DNA of 64,000 nucleotides. Source: Deinococcus humi (GTDB taxonomy: Bacteria; Deinococcota; Deinococci; Deinococcales; Deinococcaceae). The position numbers were made by a program, and so were the translations under genes. The DNA is taken from positions 248,001 through 312,000 of the forward strand of contig NZ_JACHFL010000003.1 of the NCBI RefSeq assembly GCF_014201875.1, in the 5' to 3' direction. The notes under the pieces are model-generated. The model saw only the letters and a list, made by a program, of their open reading frames with translations. It was not told the origin of the DNA and did not search any database. The stretch's first letter is position 1. Each line of letters opens with the position of its first letter. This document shows, piece by piece, positions 13,070 through 23,054 of the stretch.

Positions 13070-13828
13070 GTGAGGCGCTATCTTCTTGCTGTGTCCAGCG
13101 GTGTCTACGAGCGATCAGGGGTCAGGATGCACTACAGCGTCTCGGGGAAGGGCTCGCCGATGGTGCTGGTTCATGGCTTGAGTGGCTCCTCACGCTGGTG
13201 GCGCAGAAATCTCGCCGCACTCACTCAGAGTCATCGAGTGTATTCCCTCGATCTGTCCGGCTACGGTTCCGCCCGCCGCCAGCGTGCGTTGTCGGTTCGT
13301 GAGAGTGCGGCCCTGATTGCTGACTGGCTGGAGGCTGAGGATTTGCAAGGCATTACGTTGATCGGACACTCCATGGGAGGCCATATCTGCATCCGTGTGG
13401 CTGCAGACCATCCGCAGCGCATTGAGAATCTGGTGCTGGTGTGTGCCAGTGGGTTGCTGAAGGCCAGCGCCTACCGCACGGCCCTGAACCTGCCGCGCGC
13501 CTTGGTCACCGGACGCAAACGCTTTGTGCCACGTATCCTGACTGACGCCCTGTTGGCGGGGCCACTAAACCTGTGGCGGAGTGCCAGTGACCTGCTCAAG
13601 GACAGCGTGCAGGACTGCCTCCCTCAGATCTCGTCCAGAACGCTGGTCGTGTGGGGGGAGCGCGACGCGCTGGTGCCGTTACCGCTGGGTGAGCTTCTCG
13701 CTGAGTCGATCGATGGCGCGCAATTAGCCGTGATTCCCCATGCCGGCCATGTGGTCATGGTCGACGCGCCCGAGGCCTTCAATGCGGCTGTGTTGAATTT
13801 TGTCGATGGTCCACAGGTTGATGAGTGA
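13070..13828 (+). CDS. Alpha/beta hydrolase (first of a tandem pair)
   Basis: 252 residues, or about 245 if it starts at the GTG at 13091, which sits 6 nt after TATCTT. It shows the oxyanion strand VLVHGLSGSSRWW, the nucleophile elbow GHSMGGH (catalytic Ser about residue 99), an acid candidate in WGERDALVP and the terminal His in HAGHVVMVD. It is a cytoplasmic carboxylester or related hydrolase; the substrate is unknown. Its stop overlaps the GTG start of a second alpha/beta hydrolase, so the two are made together. Codon use is somewhat less GC3-biased than neighbouring housekeeping genes. Confidence 0.82.
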   Translation: MRRYLLAVSSGVYERSGVRMHYSVSGKGSPMVLVHGLSGSSRWWRRNLAALTQSHRVYSLDLSGYGSARRQRALSVRESAALIADWLEAEDLQGITLIGHSMGGHICIRVAADHPQRIENLVLVCASGLLKASAYRTALNLPRALVTGRKRFVPRILTDALLAGPLNLWRSASDLLKDSVQDCLPQISSRTLVVWGERDALVPLPLGELLAESIDGAQLAVIPHAGHVVMVDAPEAFNAAVLNFVDGPQVDE

Positions 13829-14574
13829 GCCAGGGGCAGGCGCTGTATCTGAAAGTCAATGGTTTGACCACACACGCCTGGGTCCGGGGCAGTGGCCCAC
13901 CGTTAGTCATTGTGCCGGGGTTGGGCTGTGCCTCCTGGATGTACGTGCGTGTGTCCCGTGAACTGGCCAGCCGCCGCACGGTGTACGTCTATGATCCGCC
14001 TGGTCACGGTCACAGCCAGGGCCTCCCGCACCTTCCGGATTGTATCGAGCAACTCACCGATCATCTGGCTGCGTGGTTGGAAGTGGCTGGTCTGAAGGGA
14101 GCACCTATTTTCGGGCACTCGCTGGGTGCTGAGGTGGCCTTTGACCTGGCGGCCCGCTACCCCCAGCATGTGGGCGCCTTGATTGCCTGCGCGCCCACTG
14201 GGATTCCGGAGAACCCCAGCGTCCTGGCCCAGTTTGTCCGTTTGCTGCTTGACCTGCCACGCGAACGCCTGGGATTGATGATTCCGGGTGTACGGGCCTA
14301 CGTCCGGTGTGGTGCGCGGCGGATGCTCAAGCTGGCTGACGATCAGCGCCACCACAGTACTGGCCCACTGTTGTTGCAGATCAAGGCTCCGACACTTCTG
14401 GTGGACGGAACGTCCGATCCAGTGATTCGAACGTGGACCCTCAAGGCCATCCGGGACGCCATTCCCACCGCGTACGTCTGTGAAATTGAAGGCGGAACGC
14501 ACGCGCTGACCGACCTCTTTCCACGAACAATGGCTCGATATACCATCGACTTTTTGAATGCAGTTGGCCAATAG
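13825..14574 (+). CDS. Alpha/beta hydrolase (second of a tandem pair)
   Basis: 249 residues from a GTG that overlaps the first hydrolase stop (GTGA). Motifs: PLVIVPGLGCASWMY, YDPPGHGHSQG, nucleophile FGHSLGAEV, acid DGTSDPVI and a terminal His in EGGTHAL. The two proteins share the fold but are clearly divergent, so they may form a heteromer or act in sequence on one substrate. A dispersed repeat lies just after the stop, and another lies just before the pair. Confidence 0.82.
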   Translation: MSQGQALYLKVNGLTTHAWVRGSGPPLVIVPGLGCASWMYVRVSRELASRRTVYVYDPPGHGHSQGLPHLPDCIEQLTDHLAAWLEVAGLKGAPIFGHSLGAEVAFDLAARYPQHVGALIACAPTGIPENPSVLAQFVRLLLDLPRERLGLMIPGVRAYVRCGARRMLKLADDQRHHSTGPLLLQIKAPTLLVDGTSDPVIRTWTLKAIRDAIPTAYVCEIEGGTHALTDLFPRTMARYTIDFLNAVGQ

Positions 14575-14585
14575 AGCATAAAATT

Positions 14586-14619
14586 TTCACGAACTGGACT
14601 TGTCGTGAATATATTCACT
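14586..14619 (+). repeat. Dispersed TTCACGA/TCGTGAA repeat, copy C
   Basis: TTCACGA at 14586, TCGTGAA at 14603 and TTCACT at 14614. It begins 12 nt after the second hydrolase stop, in the convergent gap before aspS. Confidence 0.8.
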
Positions 14620-14658
14620 AGCTTAGAAATTATGAATGGGGCACTTTGCCCCACAACA

Positions 14659-16389
14659 TTACTCCTGAGCCAGCTCCAGCCCTACCTCTTCCAACTGAGC
14701 TGTCGAGATAAAGGAGGGGGCCTGCGCCATGAGGTCTGCCCCCCGATTGTTCTTGGGAAAGGCAATGACCTCGCGAATGCTGGTGGCACCAGACATCACC
14801 ATAACCAAGCGGTCAAAACCCCAAGCAATCCCACCGTGCGGGGGAGTGCCCGACTCCAGCGCATCCAGAAAAAAGCCGAACTGCCGCCGCGCCTCCTCCG
14901 GGGTAAAGCTGATGGCAGCGAACATCTGTTCCTGCACTGCTGGGTCATGGATACGAATGCTGCCACCGCCGATCTCGAAGCCGTTCAGCACCAGATCGTA
15001 GGCCTGGGCGCGAATCTCGCTCTGTCGCTCGGTCCCAAAGAGGGGGACGTCGTCCGGATGCGGAGCAGTGAAGGGATGGTGCATATAGGTCCAGGTGGCG
15101 CTGTCCTCGTCATATTCCAGCTGAGGAAAGTCGGTCACCCAGGACACGTGGAACTGGGGACCAGCCGAGGCCAGGCCGAACAGGTCTCGCAGGCTCAGAC
15201 GGACGGCGCCCAGCGCCGTGACGGCCCGTTTCCACTCGCCTGCCGCGAAGAGCAAGATGCCACCGTCCTGCACGCCGGTTTGTTCCAGAAGGGAGGCAGC
15301 CTGCGCCGTCAGAAATTTACTGATGCCGCCGGTGAAACCCTCGCCACTGCGTTTGGCCCAGGCAAGCCCCTTCGCGCCGTTCTGTTTGGCCACCCGCTCC
15401 AGCTCATCAATCTGCTTGCGGGTCAGTTCTGGCGCGGCCAGTACCTTAACCGCCTCTGCACTGGCAAATGCAGCGAATTCCCCACCCGCAAACAGTGTCG
15501 TGACGTCCGCGAACTCCATCCCAAAGCGCAGATCGGGCTTGTCGGAGCCGTAACGGTCCATCGCGTCCCTGTAGCTCAGGCGCGGAAAGGGGAGAGGCAG
15601 GGCCACATCCAGCACTGTTTGAAACACGTGCGCCAGCAGGCGTTCCTGCAGATTCAGCACGTCCTCCTGCTCCACAAACGACATTTCCATATCGAGTTGC
15701 GTGAAATCCGGCTGGCGGTCCGCACGCAGATCCTCATCGCGGAAGCAGCGGGCGAGCTGGTAATAACGGTCAAACCCAGCGATCATCAGCAGTTGCTTGA
15801 ACAGTTGCGGGCTCTGGGGCAGCGCGTAGAACTCCCCGGGATTCAGGCGGCTAGGCACCAGGAAATCCCGCGCGCCCTCCGGGGTGGACCGGGTGAGCAT
15901 GGGCGTTTCCACTGCCACGAAGCCCTCGCCGTCCAGAAAGGCCGTGACCGCCGCCGTCGCCCGGCTCCGCAGCATCAATGCACGCTGCATCTCCGGGCGG
16001 CGCAGGTCCAGATAGCGGTACTTCAACCGGATGTCCTCGGCCACCTCCGCCCCCTTTTCCAGCTCGAAGGGAGGAGTCTTTGCGGTGTTCAGGACCTTCA
16101 CGCGCGAGGCGATGACCTCATAATCTGCCACGCCACCCTTGCGCTGGCTTTCAGGGCGAAGTTGATACATGCCCTCGATCTCGGCCACATATTCGGCACG
16201 CAGGCGATCAGCCTGGGCAAATGCAGGGGAGTCCGGCTCCACCTGCACCTGAATCATGCCGCTGCGGTCCCGCAATTCCACGAAGATCAATCCGCCCAGG
16301 TCGCGACGACGGTTGACCCAGCCCTGCAGGGTCACCGTTTGCCCGGCGTGGGTGGGGGAGAGGTGGCCGATCATGGCGGTGCGTTTCAT
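14659..16389 (-). CDS. aspS: Aspartyl-tRNA synthetase, bacterial type
   Basis: 576 residues from [10 protein letters not shown], chosen because AAGGAG lies 8 nt upstream. Order: OB-fold anticodon domain ([16 protein letters not shown]), class II catalytic core with [20 protein letters not shown] (motif 2), a bacterial GAD insertion in the middle (about 290-420), and motif 3 ([11 protein letters not shown]). It charges tRNA-Asp with aspartate. The GAD insertion marks the bacterial, normally discriminating AspRS; Deinococcus is known to carry an additional archaeal-type AspRS elsewhere for Asn-tRNA formation. It lies 40 nt downstream of hisS in the same operon. Confidence 0.95.
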   Translation of the reverse strand: MKRTAMIGHLSPTHAGQTVTLQGWVNRRRDLGGLIFVELRDRSGMIQVQVEPDSPAFAQADRLRAEYVAEIEGMYQLRPESQRKGGVADYEVIASRVKVLNTAKTPPFELEKGAEVAEDIRLKYRYLDLRRPEMQRALMLRSRATAAVTAFLDGEGFVAVETPMLTRSTPEGARDFLVPSRLNPGEFYALPQSPQLFKQLLMIAGFDRYYQLARCFRDEDLRADRQPDFTQLDMEMSFVEQEDVLNLQERLLAHVFQTVLDVALPLPFPRLSYRDAMDRYGSDKPDLRFGMEFADVTTLFAGGEFAAFASAEAVKVLAAPELTRKQIDELERVAKQNGAKGLAWAKRSGEGFTGGISKFLTAQAASLLEQTGVQDGGILLFAAGEWKRAVTALGAVRLSLRDLFGLASAGPQFHVSWVTDFPQLEYDEDSATWTYMHHPFTAPHPDDVPLFGTERQSEIRAQAYDLVLNGFEIGGGSIRIHDPAVQEQMFAAISFTPEEARRQFGFFLDALESGTPPHGGIAWGFDRLVMVMSGATSIREVIAFPKNNRGADLMAQAPSFISTAQLEEVGLELAQE

Positions 16390-16429
16390 TTGAACTCCTT
16401 CAGAATGATGGGAAAGACAGGGAGGAACA

Positions 16430-17722
16430 TCAGCTGGCACTCGCGAGGAATTCGGACAGTTCGGAAACGTCGATCACACGCTGCTCGCCGCTGGACAGAT
16501 TCTTGAGGCTCAGCGTTCCGTTCTCGACTTCCTGTGATCCGAGCAGCGCAATCCACTTCACGCCCCGGCGCTCCGCGTCCTTGAAGGCACCTCCGGGTTT
16601 CAGGGCACGGTAGGCAAACTCGGCGCGGGCCACAGCACGGGCCTGCAGCGCAATCTTCGCGGCGTGCGGCACGTTTTCCTCATCCAGGGCGACGACGTAC
16701 AGGAGCGGACCTTCGGCCTGCGGCAGTTCGACGCCCTCGGCCTCCAGTGCCAGGAGCAGTCGCTCGATGCCGAAAGCCCAGCCGATGCCCGGGACCTCGG
16801 GGCCACCCAGCAACTGCGCCAGGCCGTCGTAGCGTCCGCCGCCACCCAGCGCGGATTTTGCACCGACACCTTCATGGTGCAATTCCCAGGCGGTCCGGCG
16901 GTAATAGTCCAGCCCGCGCACGATGCTGGGGTCCAGGTCGTACGGCACACCCCAGTCCTTCAGGTATCCCTGGACCGCTTCAAAATGGGCCCGCGCCTCC
17001 TCGCCCAGAAAGTCGAGCATGGGTTTCACGGCCAGCTCGGCAATCAGGGCCTGATCGCCCTCGCTCTTGGAGTCCAGAATCCGCATCGGGTTGCGGCTCA
17101 GGCGGTCCTTGGAATCATCGGAGAGGCGGTCACTGTGGGCGGTGAACAGGTCGCGCAGGTAGGTGTTGTAGGTGTCGCGGTCCGCAGGATCGCCGATGCT
17201 GCCCAGCTTGACGCGCACATCTTTCAAGCCCAGCTCGTGCACCACGTCCACCATCAGGGCAATCGCCTCGGCGTCCACGAGGGGATCCGCGCTGCCCAGC
17301 ACCTCGTAATCCACCTGATGGAACTGACGGTACCTGCCCTTCTGCACGTTCTCGGCACGGAAGTTCGGTCCAGAGGTCCAGAGCTTGAGCGGCGCGGGCA
17401 ACTGCTTGAGACCATTCTGCAGGTACGCACGCACGATGCCCGCCGTGCCCTCTGGCCGCAGGATGAAGCCGCCGTGGTCGCCAAAGTAGTAGACCGTGAA
17501 CATCTCCTTGCGGACGATGTCGGTGCTATCGCCCACACCGCGCTTGACGAGTTCTGCTTCCTCGAAAACCGGCGTTTCGATGCGCTGCGCTCCGGCCCGT
17601 TCCAGCACGCGCCGTGCCACGCCGGTCAACCAGGCATGCGCGGCGGCGCTGGTCAGCGCTGAGAGTTTGGGACTGCCCGGTGGCAGGAGGTCGTTGGTGC
17701 CCTTGGGGCGGGTAATCGCCAT
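16430..17722 (-). CDS. hisS: Histidyl-tRNA synthetase
   Basis: 430 residues of class II His[13 protein letters not shown] at the start, motif 2 in [20 protein letters not shown], the histidine-specific [12 protein letters not shown] (HisA loop), GGGRYDGL, motif 3 [11 protein letters not shown], and a C-terminal anticodon domain. It charges tRNA-His. TAGACT is 9 nt upstream of the ATG on the minus strand, so the message is probably leaderless. It heads the hisS-aspS operon, a common bacterial gene pair. Confidence 0.96.
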   Translation of the reverse strand: MAITRPKGTNDLLPPGSPKLSALTSAAAHAWLTGVARRVLERAGAQRIETPVFEEAELVKRGVGDSTDIVRKEMFTVYYFGDHGGFILRPEGTAGIVRAYLQNGLKQLPAPLKLWTSGPNFRAENVQKGRYRQFHQVDYEVLGSADPLVDAEAIALMVDVVHELGLKDVRVKLGSIGDPADRDTYNTYLRDLFTAHSDRLSDDSKDRLSRNPMRILDSKSEGDQALIAELAVKPMLDFLGEEARAHFEAVQGYLKDWGVPYDLDPSIVRGLDYYRRTAWELHHEGVGAKSALGGGGRYDGLAQLLGGPEVPGIGWAFGIERLLLALEAEGVELPQAEGPLLYVVALDEENVPHAAKIALQARAVARAEFAYRALKPGGAFKDAERRGVKWIALLGSQEVENGTLSLKNLSSGEQRVIDVSELSEFLASAS

Positions 17723-17769
17723 AACCTGCGGAGTCTAAAGGCCACAGGGTCCACGGTCAAAGCAAACGG

Positions 17770-17811
17770 CAGAGGAGGCCACCTTCCAGACCGGGAAGGT
17801 GGCCTCCTCTG
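17770..17811. terminator. Long perfect hairpin after the TIG-like lipoprotein gene
   Basis: An 18-bp perfect stem: 17770-17787 pairs with 17794-17811 around AGACCG. It starts 9 nt beyond the lipoprotein stop (minus strand) and is followed on that strand by a short TGCCGTTTGCTTTG run instead of a proper U-tract. Confidence 0.75.
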
Positions 17812-17820
17812 CGCCGCGCT

Positions 17821-18189
17821 CTACTGACGAACGCTGTACGGCAGTCCGGTCGACTGCTTACCCGCCACTTCCACGAACAACCAGCTCCCACCCACGGGGG
17901 CGTCGGTGGGAATGGTCAAAACGATCTCGCTGTCGGTCCAGGACTGAATGGCCGAGCCAGGGAAGACGTAGCCGCCCTTGCCGGATTCATCTGCTCCCAG
18001 GCGAACCTGCCCGGTGGTGGGTCCGCCCAGATAGCGACCCTGGATGGTGATTGTGTCGCCACGCTTAGCCGCTTCGGAAACCTTGATGAGGACAGGGGTG
18101 ACCGTCACGAAACGGTCTGTGGATTGAGAAGGCGCGCAGGACGCGAGCGCCCCAACCATGAGTGAAGAAGCAACCAAGAAACGCAGCAT
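17821..18189 (-). CDS. Small lipoprotein with an IPT/TIG-like domain
   Basis: 122 residues from [10 protein letters not shown]; a GGAGG lies 9 nt upstream, so the longer frame is not used. A lipoprotein signal ends in the lipobox LASC (Cys about 17), so the mature protein should be lipid-anchored. The rest is one beta-sandwich resembling an IPT/TIG fold: [20 protein letters not shown], then [20 protein letters not shown]. Such domains mediate protein or glycan contacts. It is monocistronic and divergent from the lipid kinase gene, with about 27 nt between starts. Confidence 0.7.
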   Translation of the reverse strand: MLRFLVASSLMVGALASCAPSQSTDRFVTVTPVLIKVSEAAKRGDTITIQGRYLGGPTTGQVRLGADESGKGGYVFPGSAIQSWTDSEIVLTIPTDAPVGGSWLFVEVAGKQSTGLPYSVRQ

Positions 18190-18216
18190 AGCAACAGCCT
18201 CCGAGTTCACAGTCTA

Positions 18217-19185
18217 ATGAACGTTCAGATGACAGGTCAAACCTCCCCCCCCGGCCCCCCCAGCACCTCCAAGGCCCAGCGCGTTCTGGTCGTCTTCAAT
18301 CCTAAGAGCGGCAAAGGCGACAGCGATCTGCCGGAATTTGTGCAGCTGTTGCAAGATGCGGGAGCCGAGGTGACGCAACGCGAACTGGGTCGCGAGACGC
18401 CGCTGGCAGATCAGGTCAAGGACCTTTCAGATTTCGACTGTCTGGTGGCGGCGGGCGGCGACGGAACAGTCAGCAGCCTGGCCTACGCCACCCGCGACAC
18501 GGGGATCCCACTGCTGGCATTTCCTGCGGGGACTGCCAACCTGATCGCGCAGAACCTGGCGCTGCCCACCGACGCCTCAGAACTGGCTGATCTGGTGCTG
18601 GCTGGGCACAGCATCACCGTTGATCTGGGCGAGATCGACGTGAATGGTCAGCGAAACGGTTTCGCCATGCTCGCTGGAGCCGGGGCGGATGCCGCCATGA
18701 TCCGGGACAGCGAGGAACTCAAGGAGCACTTCGGCGTGATGGCCTACGTCCTGAGCGCCATGAAACAACTCAACCCGAAAAAGACGACCTTCAAACTCAT
18801 TCTGGATGGGCAGGAGCGCGAGTTCGTGGGCATTGGCGTGATGGCTGCCAACTTTGGCATGGCCAACTACCGGATGCCGATCACCACCGACATCAATCCC
18901 AGCGACGGCCAGTTCACAGTGGTGCTGCTCAAGGCGGGCAACTTGCTGCGGCTGATTCCCAACCTGATCGACTCGTTGCGGGCCAAGTTGAACCTGGGTG
19001 ATCCTCTGTTCAGTGGCAATCTGGAAACCCTGTACGCCCGTGAGATTACCGTGGACGCGGTTGATCCCTTTCCGCTGCAATACGACGGCGAACTCATGGT
19101 GGAGACGACGCCCTTCACCGCGCGTATTTTGCCCCGTGCGGTTCGGTTTATCACCGCGGTCAGAGAGGAAGAGGTAGAGACCTAA
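18217..19185 (+). CDS. Diacylglycerol kinase-family lipid kinase (DagK/LCB5 type)
   Basis: 322 residues with a Pro/Ser-rich N-terminus of about 20 residues. The nucleotide-binding motifs [11 protein letters not shown] (about 26-36) and [14 protein letters not shown] with [10 protein letters not shown] are typical of the DAGK catalytic domain, followed by the C-terminal beta domain (about 145-310). The family phosphorylates diacylglycerol or another long-chain lipid at the membrane surface using ATP. The start could be the ATG at 18229 instead. It is the last ordinary gene before the HNH/recombinase segment. Confidence 0.85.
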   Translation: MNVQMTGQTSPPGPPSTSKAQRVLVVFNPKSGKGDSDLPEFVQLLQDAGAEVTQRELGRETPLADQVKDLSDFDCLVAAGGDGTVSSLAYATRDTGIPLLAFPAGTANLIAQNLALPTDASELADLVLAGHSITVDLGEIDVNGQRNGFAMLAGAGADAAMIRDSEELKEHFGVMAYVLSAMKQLNPKKTTFKLILDGQEREFVGIGVMAANFGMANYRMPITTDINPSDGQFTVVLLKAGNLLRLIPNLIDSLRAKLNLGDPLFSGNLETLYAREITVDAVDPFPLQYDGELMVETTPFTARILPRAVRFITAVREEEVET

Positions 19186-19208
19186 GGACGAATTGTTATC
19201 CTTGAGTC

Positions 19209-19707
19209 GTGACCAATGCCTCCTATAGGTCTGACAACCAGCGAACCTGTCGGATTTGCCGTCAGACCAAAATTCTTGAACTGTTTCCAAAGAATCGGCC
19301 CGATGGCAGCCGTCATATGCGTTGTCTGGTATGTCAGTCAGGCCAAGTCGTACCAGACGAGATATCACTATGATGATCGACGCCGAGCTTTCCAGATTGC
19401 TTACAGTATGAACGGAAGTGTGGAGCGGCGTTTTCCCCATTTGGCCCGACTGCCGCCGGAGCAACTAGTAACTGTCATGCTGGAAACGCAAGGCTGCCGA
19501 TACTGTGGCTTACCCAACGACGGTTTGGGACGAGGATTTCAGCTCGACCATGTCATCCCGTTGTCGAAAGGCGGCGCTCACGACTTTGGTAATATCGCGC
19601 TGTGTTGCGAACCTTGTAACCGCGCCAAATGGAATTCTACAGAAACTGAGTTTCTGGACTGGTTGCGCGGCGCGGCTCAGCGGTTACAGACTTTGTCAGA
19701 TACATAG
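19209..19707 (+). pseudogene. HNH endonuclease split by a +1 frame break
   Basis: Two reading frames together make one recognisable protein. From the GTG at 19209 a 54-codon frame encodes a four-cysteine zinc ribbon (CRIC at residues 14-17 and CLVC at 39-42, around KILELFPKNRPDGSRH) and stops at TGA 19371-19373. Reading on from GAT at 19372, one base further along, restores DDRRRAFQIAYSM and then the HNH core GCRYCGLPND...QLDHVIPLSKGGAHD...CCEPCNRAKWN up to the stop at 19705-19707. Zinc ribbon followed by HNH is a usual layout in phage and mobile HNH nucleases. The break could be a mutation, a sequencing indel, or programmed +1 shifting near CTATGATGAT. TATCCT lies 6 nt before the GTG. Confidence 0.7.
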
Positions 19708-19722
19708 TTTATGTTCTATAAT
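19693..19722 (+). promoter_or_regulatory. Strong sigma-70 type promoter of the recombinase gene
   Basis: TTGTCA (19693-19698), an 18-bp spacer and a consensus TATAAT (19717-19722). It is one of the best promoter matches in the window and lies at the 3' end of the HNH gene, 28 nt before the recombinase GTG. Confidence 0.75.
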
Positions 19723-19739
19723 TTCACTTATGGAACATA
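19710..19739. promoter_or_regulatory. Inverted repeat enclosing the recombinase -10 box
   Basis: TATGTTC (19710-19716) and GAACATA (19733-19739) are perfect inverted arms 16 bp apart, with TATAAT starting directly after the left arm. A dimeric repressor bound here would block the promoter. The protein that binds is unknown. Confidence 0.55.
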
Positions 19740-19753
19740 GGATCAGCACGTGA
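19730..19753 (+). CDS. Possible leaderless 7-codon mini-ORF before the recombinase
   Basis: ATG at 19730 lies 7 nt after TATAAT and encodes MEHRIST; its TGA overlaps the recombinase GTG as GTGA. This spacing fits leaderless translation of the mini-ORF with re-initiation on the recombinase. There is no protein-level support. Confidence 0.35.
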   Translation: MEHRIST

Positions 19754-20793
19754 CAGGTGAGGCGCTAGTTTTAGCTTCTCGTTGGGCAAACGCCGCCAAC
19801 CGTCGGCGTGAAGGCCTGAGGGCAGCGCATGAGCAAAATGCTGGTGCGCTATCCGATTTGCTTGTAACGTATATGCGTCTCAAATCCAGCCGAGGCGCGC
19901 GGGTCAGCCAACTGACACTGGAACACTACTGTGAATCGGTCAGACGCTTTCTGATTTTTACTGGACCCCCCGAATCGCCTGAGCGGGCTCTGAATCAGCT
20001 CAACGCTGAGGACTTTGAGGTCTGGCTCCTGACTATGCAGCAGACTGGTCTGTCAACCTCAAGCATCAAGCGCCACCTTTACGGTGTGAGAAACTTGATG
20101 AAGGCGCTGGTCTGGGCTGGAGCGATCGCTAGTGATCCCACTGCTGGGGTGAGACCTCCTAGCGACACGACGCCTGCACACGCTAAGAAGCAGGCCCTTT
20201 CTGTCGCACAGTACGCGGACTTGCTGGCGCTGCCAGCTGCTCTGCACCTCACAGACACACTCCGCGCCCACCGCGACGTCCTCCTCCTCGAACTCGGCGG
20301 TAGCGTCGGCCTGCGTGCTGCAGAGTTGGTCGGTTTAAATATGGATGACATAGACCTCGGCGGGCGCCACTTACGAATTCGCGGCAAAGGCGGCAAACAG
20401 CGCACGATACCTATCACTACCCAAATCGAGCGCAGGCTACGAGCTTGGATCGTTTCCCGGTCTGCGCTCTCAGGAGAAAAGCTAAAAACCGATGCCCTCT
20501 TGGTTTCATTGACCGGACGCAACTATGGCGGGCGGCTGACAACCAAAGGCGGACGCGATATCGCCGCCTTTTATTACCGGGCACTTGGTCTGTCTCCAGA
20601 ATTGTGGGGGCTTCACACCCTCAGACGCACGGCAGGCACCCACCTGTACCGCGCCACCCGTGACCTCCATGTCGTTGCGGACGTGCTGGGCCACTCATCC
20701 GTTAATACCTCGGCCATCTACGCCAAAATGGACACGGAGGTCAGGCGGGAGGCAATGGAAGCGATGGAACGTCTGCGCGATCCACAAGAGTAA
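19750..20793 (+). CDS. Tyrosine recombinase/integrase (XerC/D-like)
   Basis: 347 residues from a GTG. The N-terminal SAM-like DNA-binding domain spans about 30-125 ([18 protein letters not shown]), and the catalytic domain about 145-335 holds the full set: Arg in [10 protein letters not shown], Lys in [20 protein letters not shown] (His and Arg), LGHSSVNTS and the nucleophile Tyr in SAIYAKMD. It cuts and rejoins DNA through a 3'-phosphotyrosine link. It could serve chromosome dimer resolution or integration of a mobile element. Its HNH neighbour, its lower GC3 and its wedge position between dagK-like and lnt favour the latter. It ends four bases from the convergent lnt stop. Confidence 0.85.
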   Translation: MTGEALVLASRWANAANRRREGLRAAHEQNAGALSDLLVTYMRLKSSRGARVSQLTLEHYCESVRRFLIFTGPPESPERALNQLNAEDFEVWLLTMQQTGLSTSSIKRHLYGVRNLMKALVWAGAIASDPTAGVRPPSDTTPAHAKKQALSVAQYADLLALPAALHLTDTLRAHRDVLLLELGGSVGLRAAELVGLNMDDIDLGGRHLRIRGKGGKQRTIPITTQIERRLRAWIVSRSALSGEKLKTDALLVSLTGRNYGGRLTTKGGRDIAAFYYRALGLSPELWGLHTLRRTAGTHLYRATRDLHVVADVLGHSSVNTSAIYAKMDTEVRREAMEAMERLRDPQE

Positions 20794-20796
20794 TCC

Positions 20797-22272
20797 TCAA
20801 CGCCGCCGATCCAACCTCAACCCATACCCGATCATCCCCAGCGCCAGCAATAGCGCGGGCCAGTCGCCGACGCGGTTGAACACCGTACGGCCGGTCAGAA
20901 GTTTGGGCCGCACACTCAACGCCTGAATCGAATCTCCGCTAGAAACAATCTCCACGGGCTGCCCCAGGTCATTGACCGCACCGGCCACACCCTTGTTCAC
21001 GCTGCGGACCAGCCAGCGGCGATTCTCAATGGCACGCACCCGGCCCATCATGAAGTGCTGCTGCACGCCCCAGCCGTCATACCAGCCGTCATTGCTGGGA
21101 TTGACCAGAACCTGCGCGCCCTGCCGGGTCAGGCTGCGGGCCACCCAGGGAAAGACGCTGTCATAGCAGATGTAGGCGCCGTACTGCACGCCATTCAAAG
21201 TAAGCGGCTGGACCATCTCGGCAGGCTGGGCGCTGGCCAGTTCGAAGTTCAAGGTGTTCTCGATCATCCGGTAGATTGGACGCAGGATGCCGTTGTAGAA
21301 GACAAAATATTCACCGAAGGGAACCAGTTTTGCCTTTTCCTCCCTGGAGGTGATCTGACCCTGAGCGTCGATGGCAACGACGCTGTTCCGCTCTGGCCGT
21401 TCGTAGCGTGGCGTCCCCAGCCCGCTGATCCCTGGACCGGGGAACTGTGGCAGCAGGGTTTCGGAGGCTGGCGCTGTCAGGGCAGTTTCGCTCCAGACCA
21501 CGACTTCTCCCGGTGAGTTTCGGACCGAGGCAGCCTGCTGAGCGGGCAGTTGAAGTTCCGGCGGCAGACTCCCCACTGCCCTCCCAAACGAATCGAAATC
21601 CGTCCGCAGCACCCGCATGGGCTGTTCAGGTCCCTCACCCGGCGTGCGGGTCAGACCATATGCCAGGGCCGCCGCCCAGCACAACGCGGCCAGAATCACC
21701 GGACCGCCTCTCCCCCGCTCCCCCCGACTCAGACCCAGGCCGGCCAGTGCCGCCGCGCTCAGGGCCGCGAGGACGCTGCCCAACAGCACGCCGCCCAGAT
21801 CCGCAATCTGAATGGCCGGGCTGGGCAACAAACCGTACCCCAGCGTTGGCCAGGGAAAGGCCAGCGGGCCCAGGAAGCGGAGCCACTCCAGCACCACCCA
21901 GCCGCCCGCCAGTGCCCAGACCCGTGCCTGGGGCGATTTCACCAGTCGGGCCACCGGGTAGGCCATCACCGCCAGAAACAGACCCTCCAGAATGAAGAGT
22001 GCGAAGGCCAGCACGCCCGCCGGAGGGAAGCCGAACAATTTGCCCAGAAAAGCGGTCAGCCACCACAGGTGCACCGCGAAGTACCCCACGCCAGACCACA
22101 ACAGACGGCCCGACACCCCTTCCATGGTCCGCGCCGAGGCCGCAAAAGCCAGGACCCCCGCCAGGGGGACAAAGCCCAGGAAACTCCAGGGCAGCGGCAG
22201 GCCACACAGACCAAGAAGTGCGCCCAGCAGCAGGGCCAGCAGGGGTGGAGGAACAGATGGCACGCCCTCCAT
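20797..22272 (-). CDS. lnt: Apolipoprotein N-acyltransferase
   Basis: 491 residues: six to eight N-terminal hydrophobic helices (about 1-200, including [14 protein letters not shown]) followed by a nitrilase-like periplasmic domain. The catalytic triad is visible as Glu in [10 protein letters not shown], Lys in [12 protein letters not shown] and Cys in [10 protein letters not shown], with [12 protein letters not shown] and [15 protein letters not shown] nearby. It adds the third acyl chain to the N-terminal Cys of lipoproteins. Presence fits the diderm-like envelope of Deinococcus and the lipoproteins seen in this window. Confidence 0.92.
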   Translation of the reverse strand: MEGVPSVPPPLLALLLGALLGLCGLPLPWSFLGFVPLAGVLAFAASARTMEGVSGRLLWSGVGYFAVHLWWLTAFLGKLFGFPPAGVLAFALFILEGLFLAVMAYPVARLVKSPQARVWALAGGWVVLEWLRFLGPLAFPWPTLGYGLLPSPAIQIADLGGVLLGSVLAALSAAALAGLGLSRGERGRGGPVILAALCWAAALAYGLTRTPGEGPEQPMRVLRTDFDSFGRAVGSLPPELQLPAQQAASVRNSPGEVVVWSETALTAPASETLLPQFPGPGISGLGTPRYERPERNSVVAIDAQGQITSREEKAKLVPFGEYFVFYNGILRPIYRMIENTLNFELASAQPAEMVQPLTLNGVQYGAYICYDSVFPWVARSLTRQGAQVLVNPSNDGWYDGWGVQQHFMMGRVRAIENRRWLVRSVNKGVAGAVNDLGQPVEIVSSGDSIQALSVRPKLLTGRTVFNRVGDWPALLLALGMIGYGLRLDRRR

Positions 22273-22349
22273 GATAGAGGGAAGTTAAGTGAGGACGCCC
22301 CGCGAACCGAGTGTCCATGCGGCTGTCTCTGGGTTAAGATGATTGCACC

Positions 22350-23054
22350 TTGAGACTGGCCTTCATCAGCGACATTCATGGAAATATCCACGCCCTGACG
22401 GCTGTCAAGCGGTTCCTCACCGAGAACATCGTCAATCAGGTGATTGTGGTGGGCGATCTGGTGGGCTACGGTGCCAGCCCCGGCCCGGTGATCGACTTTG
22501 TTAAGCGCGAGGGCTGGCCCACCGGGCTGGGCTCCAGCGACATGCGTGTCGCTATCGATCTGGGGGACCGCGAGGGGCGGCGCGGCGTGGCCGATCAGGT
22601 GCTGACCTGGACCAAGAAAGTCCTGACCCCTGAGCAGATCGAGTTCCTGCGGCGCCTACCGGCAGGTGGACGCATCATGACCCCAGTTGGTCGGGTGCGG
22701 TATTTCCACGGCAGCCCCCATGATCCCGAACAGCGCCTTGATCTGATGGCCAACGAGCGCGAACTGGAGGACCTGGCCGAGACGCTGGGCGCACGCGTGA
22801 TCGTGGTGGGCGGCTCGCATGTCCCCTTTAGCCGGGTGATCGGCGAGACCACCTTCGTCGATCCGGGCAGCGTGGGCCTGAGCCTGAATCACGAACCTGG
22901 CGCGGACGTGGTAATTGTGGACTGCATCGGGCGTAAACCCAAGGTCTCATTACACAAGATCACCTACGATTACGCCTCCAGCGCCTTCGACATCATGGCG
23001 TGGAGCCTGCCCCCAGTGATCGCAGACGTGATCAAGACTGGACGGATGGGCTAA
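22350..23054 (+). CDS. Metallophosphoesterase-family protein with altered metal motifs
   Basis: 234 residues from a TTG, with TAAGAT nine bases upstream. The calcineurin-like core is clear: SDIHGN (residues 8-13), [21 protein letters not shown] and [11 protein letters not shown]. Two signature motifs differ from the usual form: the GNHD position reads GSSD, and the GHTH position reads GGSH. This removes the Asn/His that normally bind metal and the transition state. The family hydrolyses phosphomonoesters or diesters. This one may be weakly active, use a different geometry, or act as a binding protein. It stands alone in a divergent arrangement with lnt. Confidence 0.8.
   Translation: MRLAFISDIHGNIHALTAVKRFLTENIVNQVIVVGDLVGYGASPGPVIDFVKREGWPTGLGSSDMRVAIDLGDREGRRGVADQVLTWTKKVLTPEQIEFLRRLPAGGRIMTPVGRVRYFHGSPHDPEQRLDLMANERELEDLAETLGARVIVVGGSHVPFSRVIGETTFVDPGSVGLSLNHEPGADVVIVDCIGRKPKVSLHKITYDYASSAFDIMAWSLPPVIADVIKTGRMG

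Noticed and set aside
14605..16506. 633-codon open frame on the plus strand across aspS
   Set aside because: It is antisense to a complete AspRS with all class II motifs, and its protein is rich in His, Arg, Gln and Gly as expected of a GC3-driven shadow frame.
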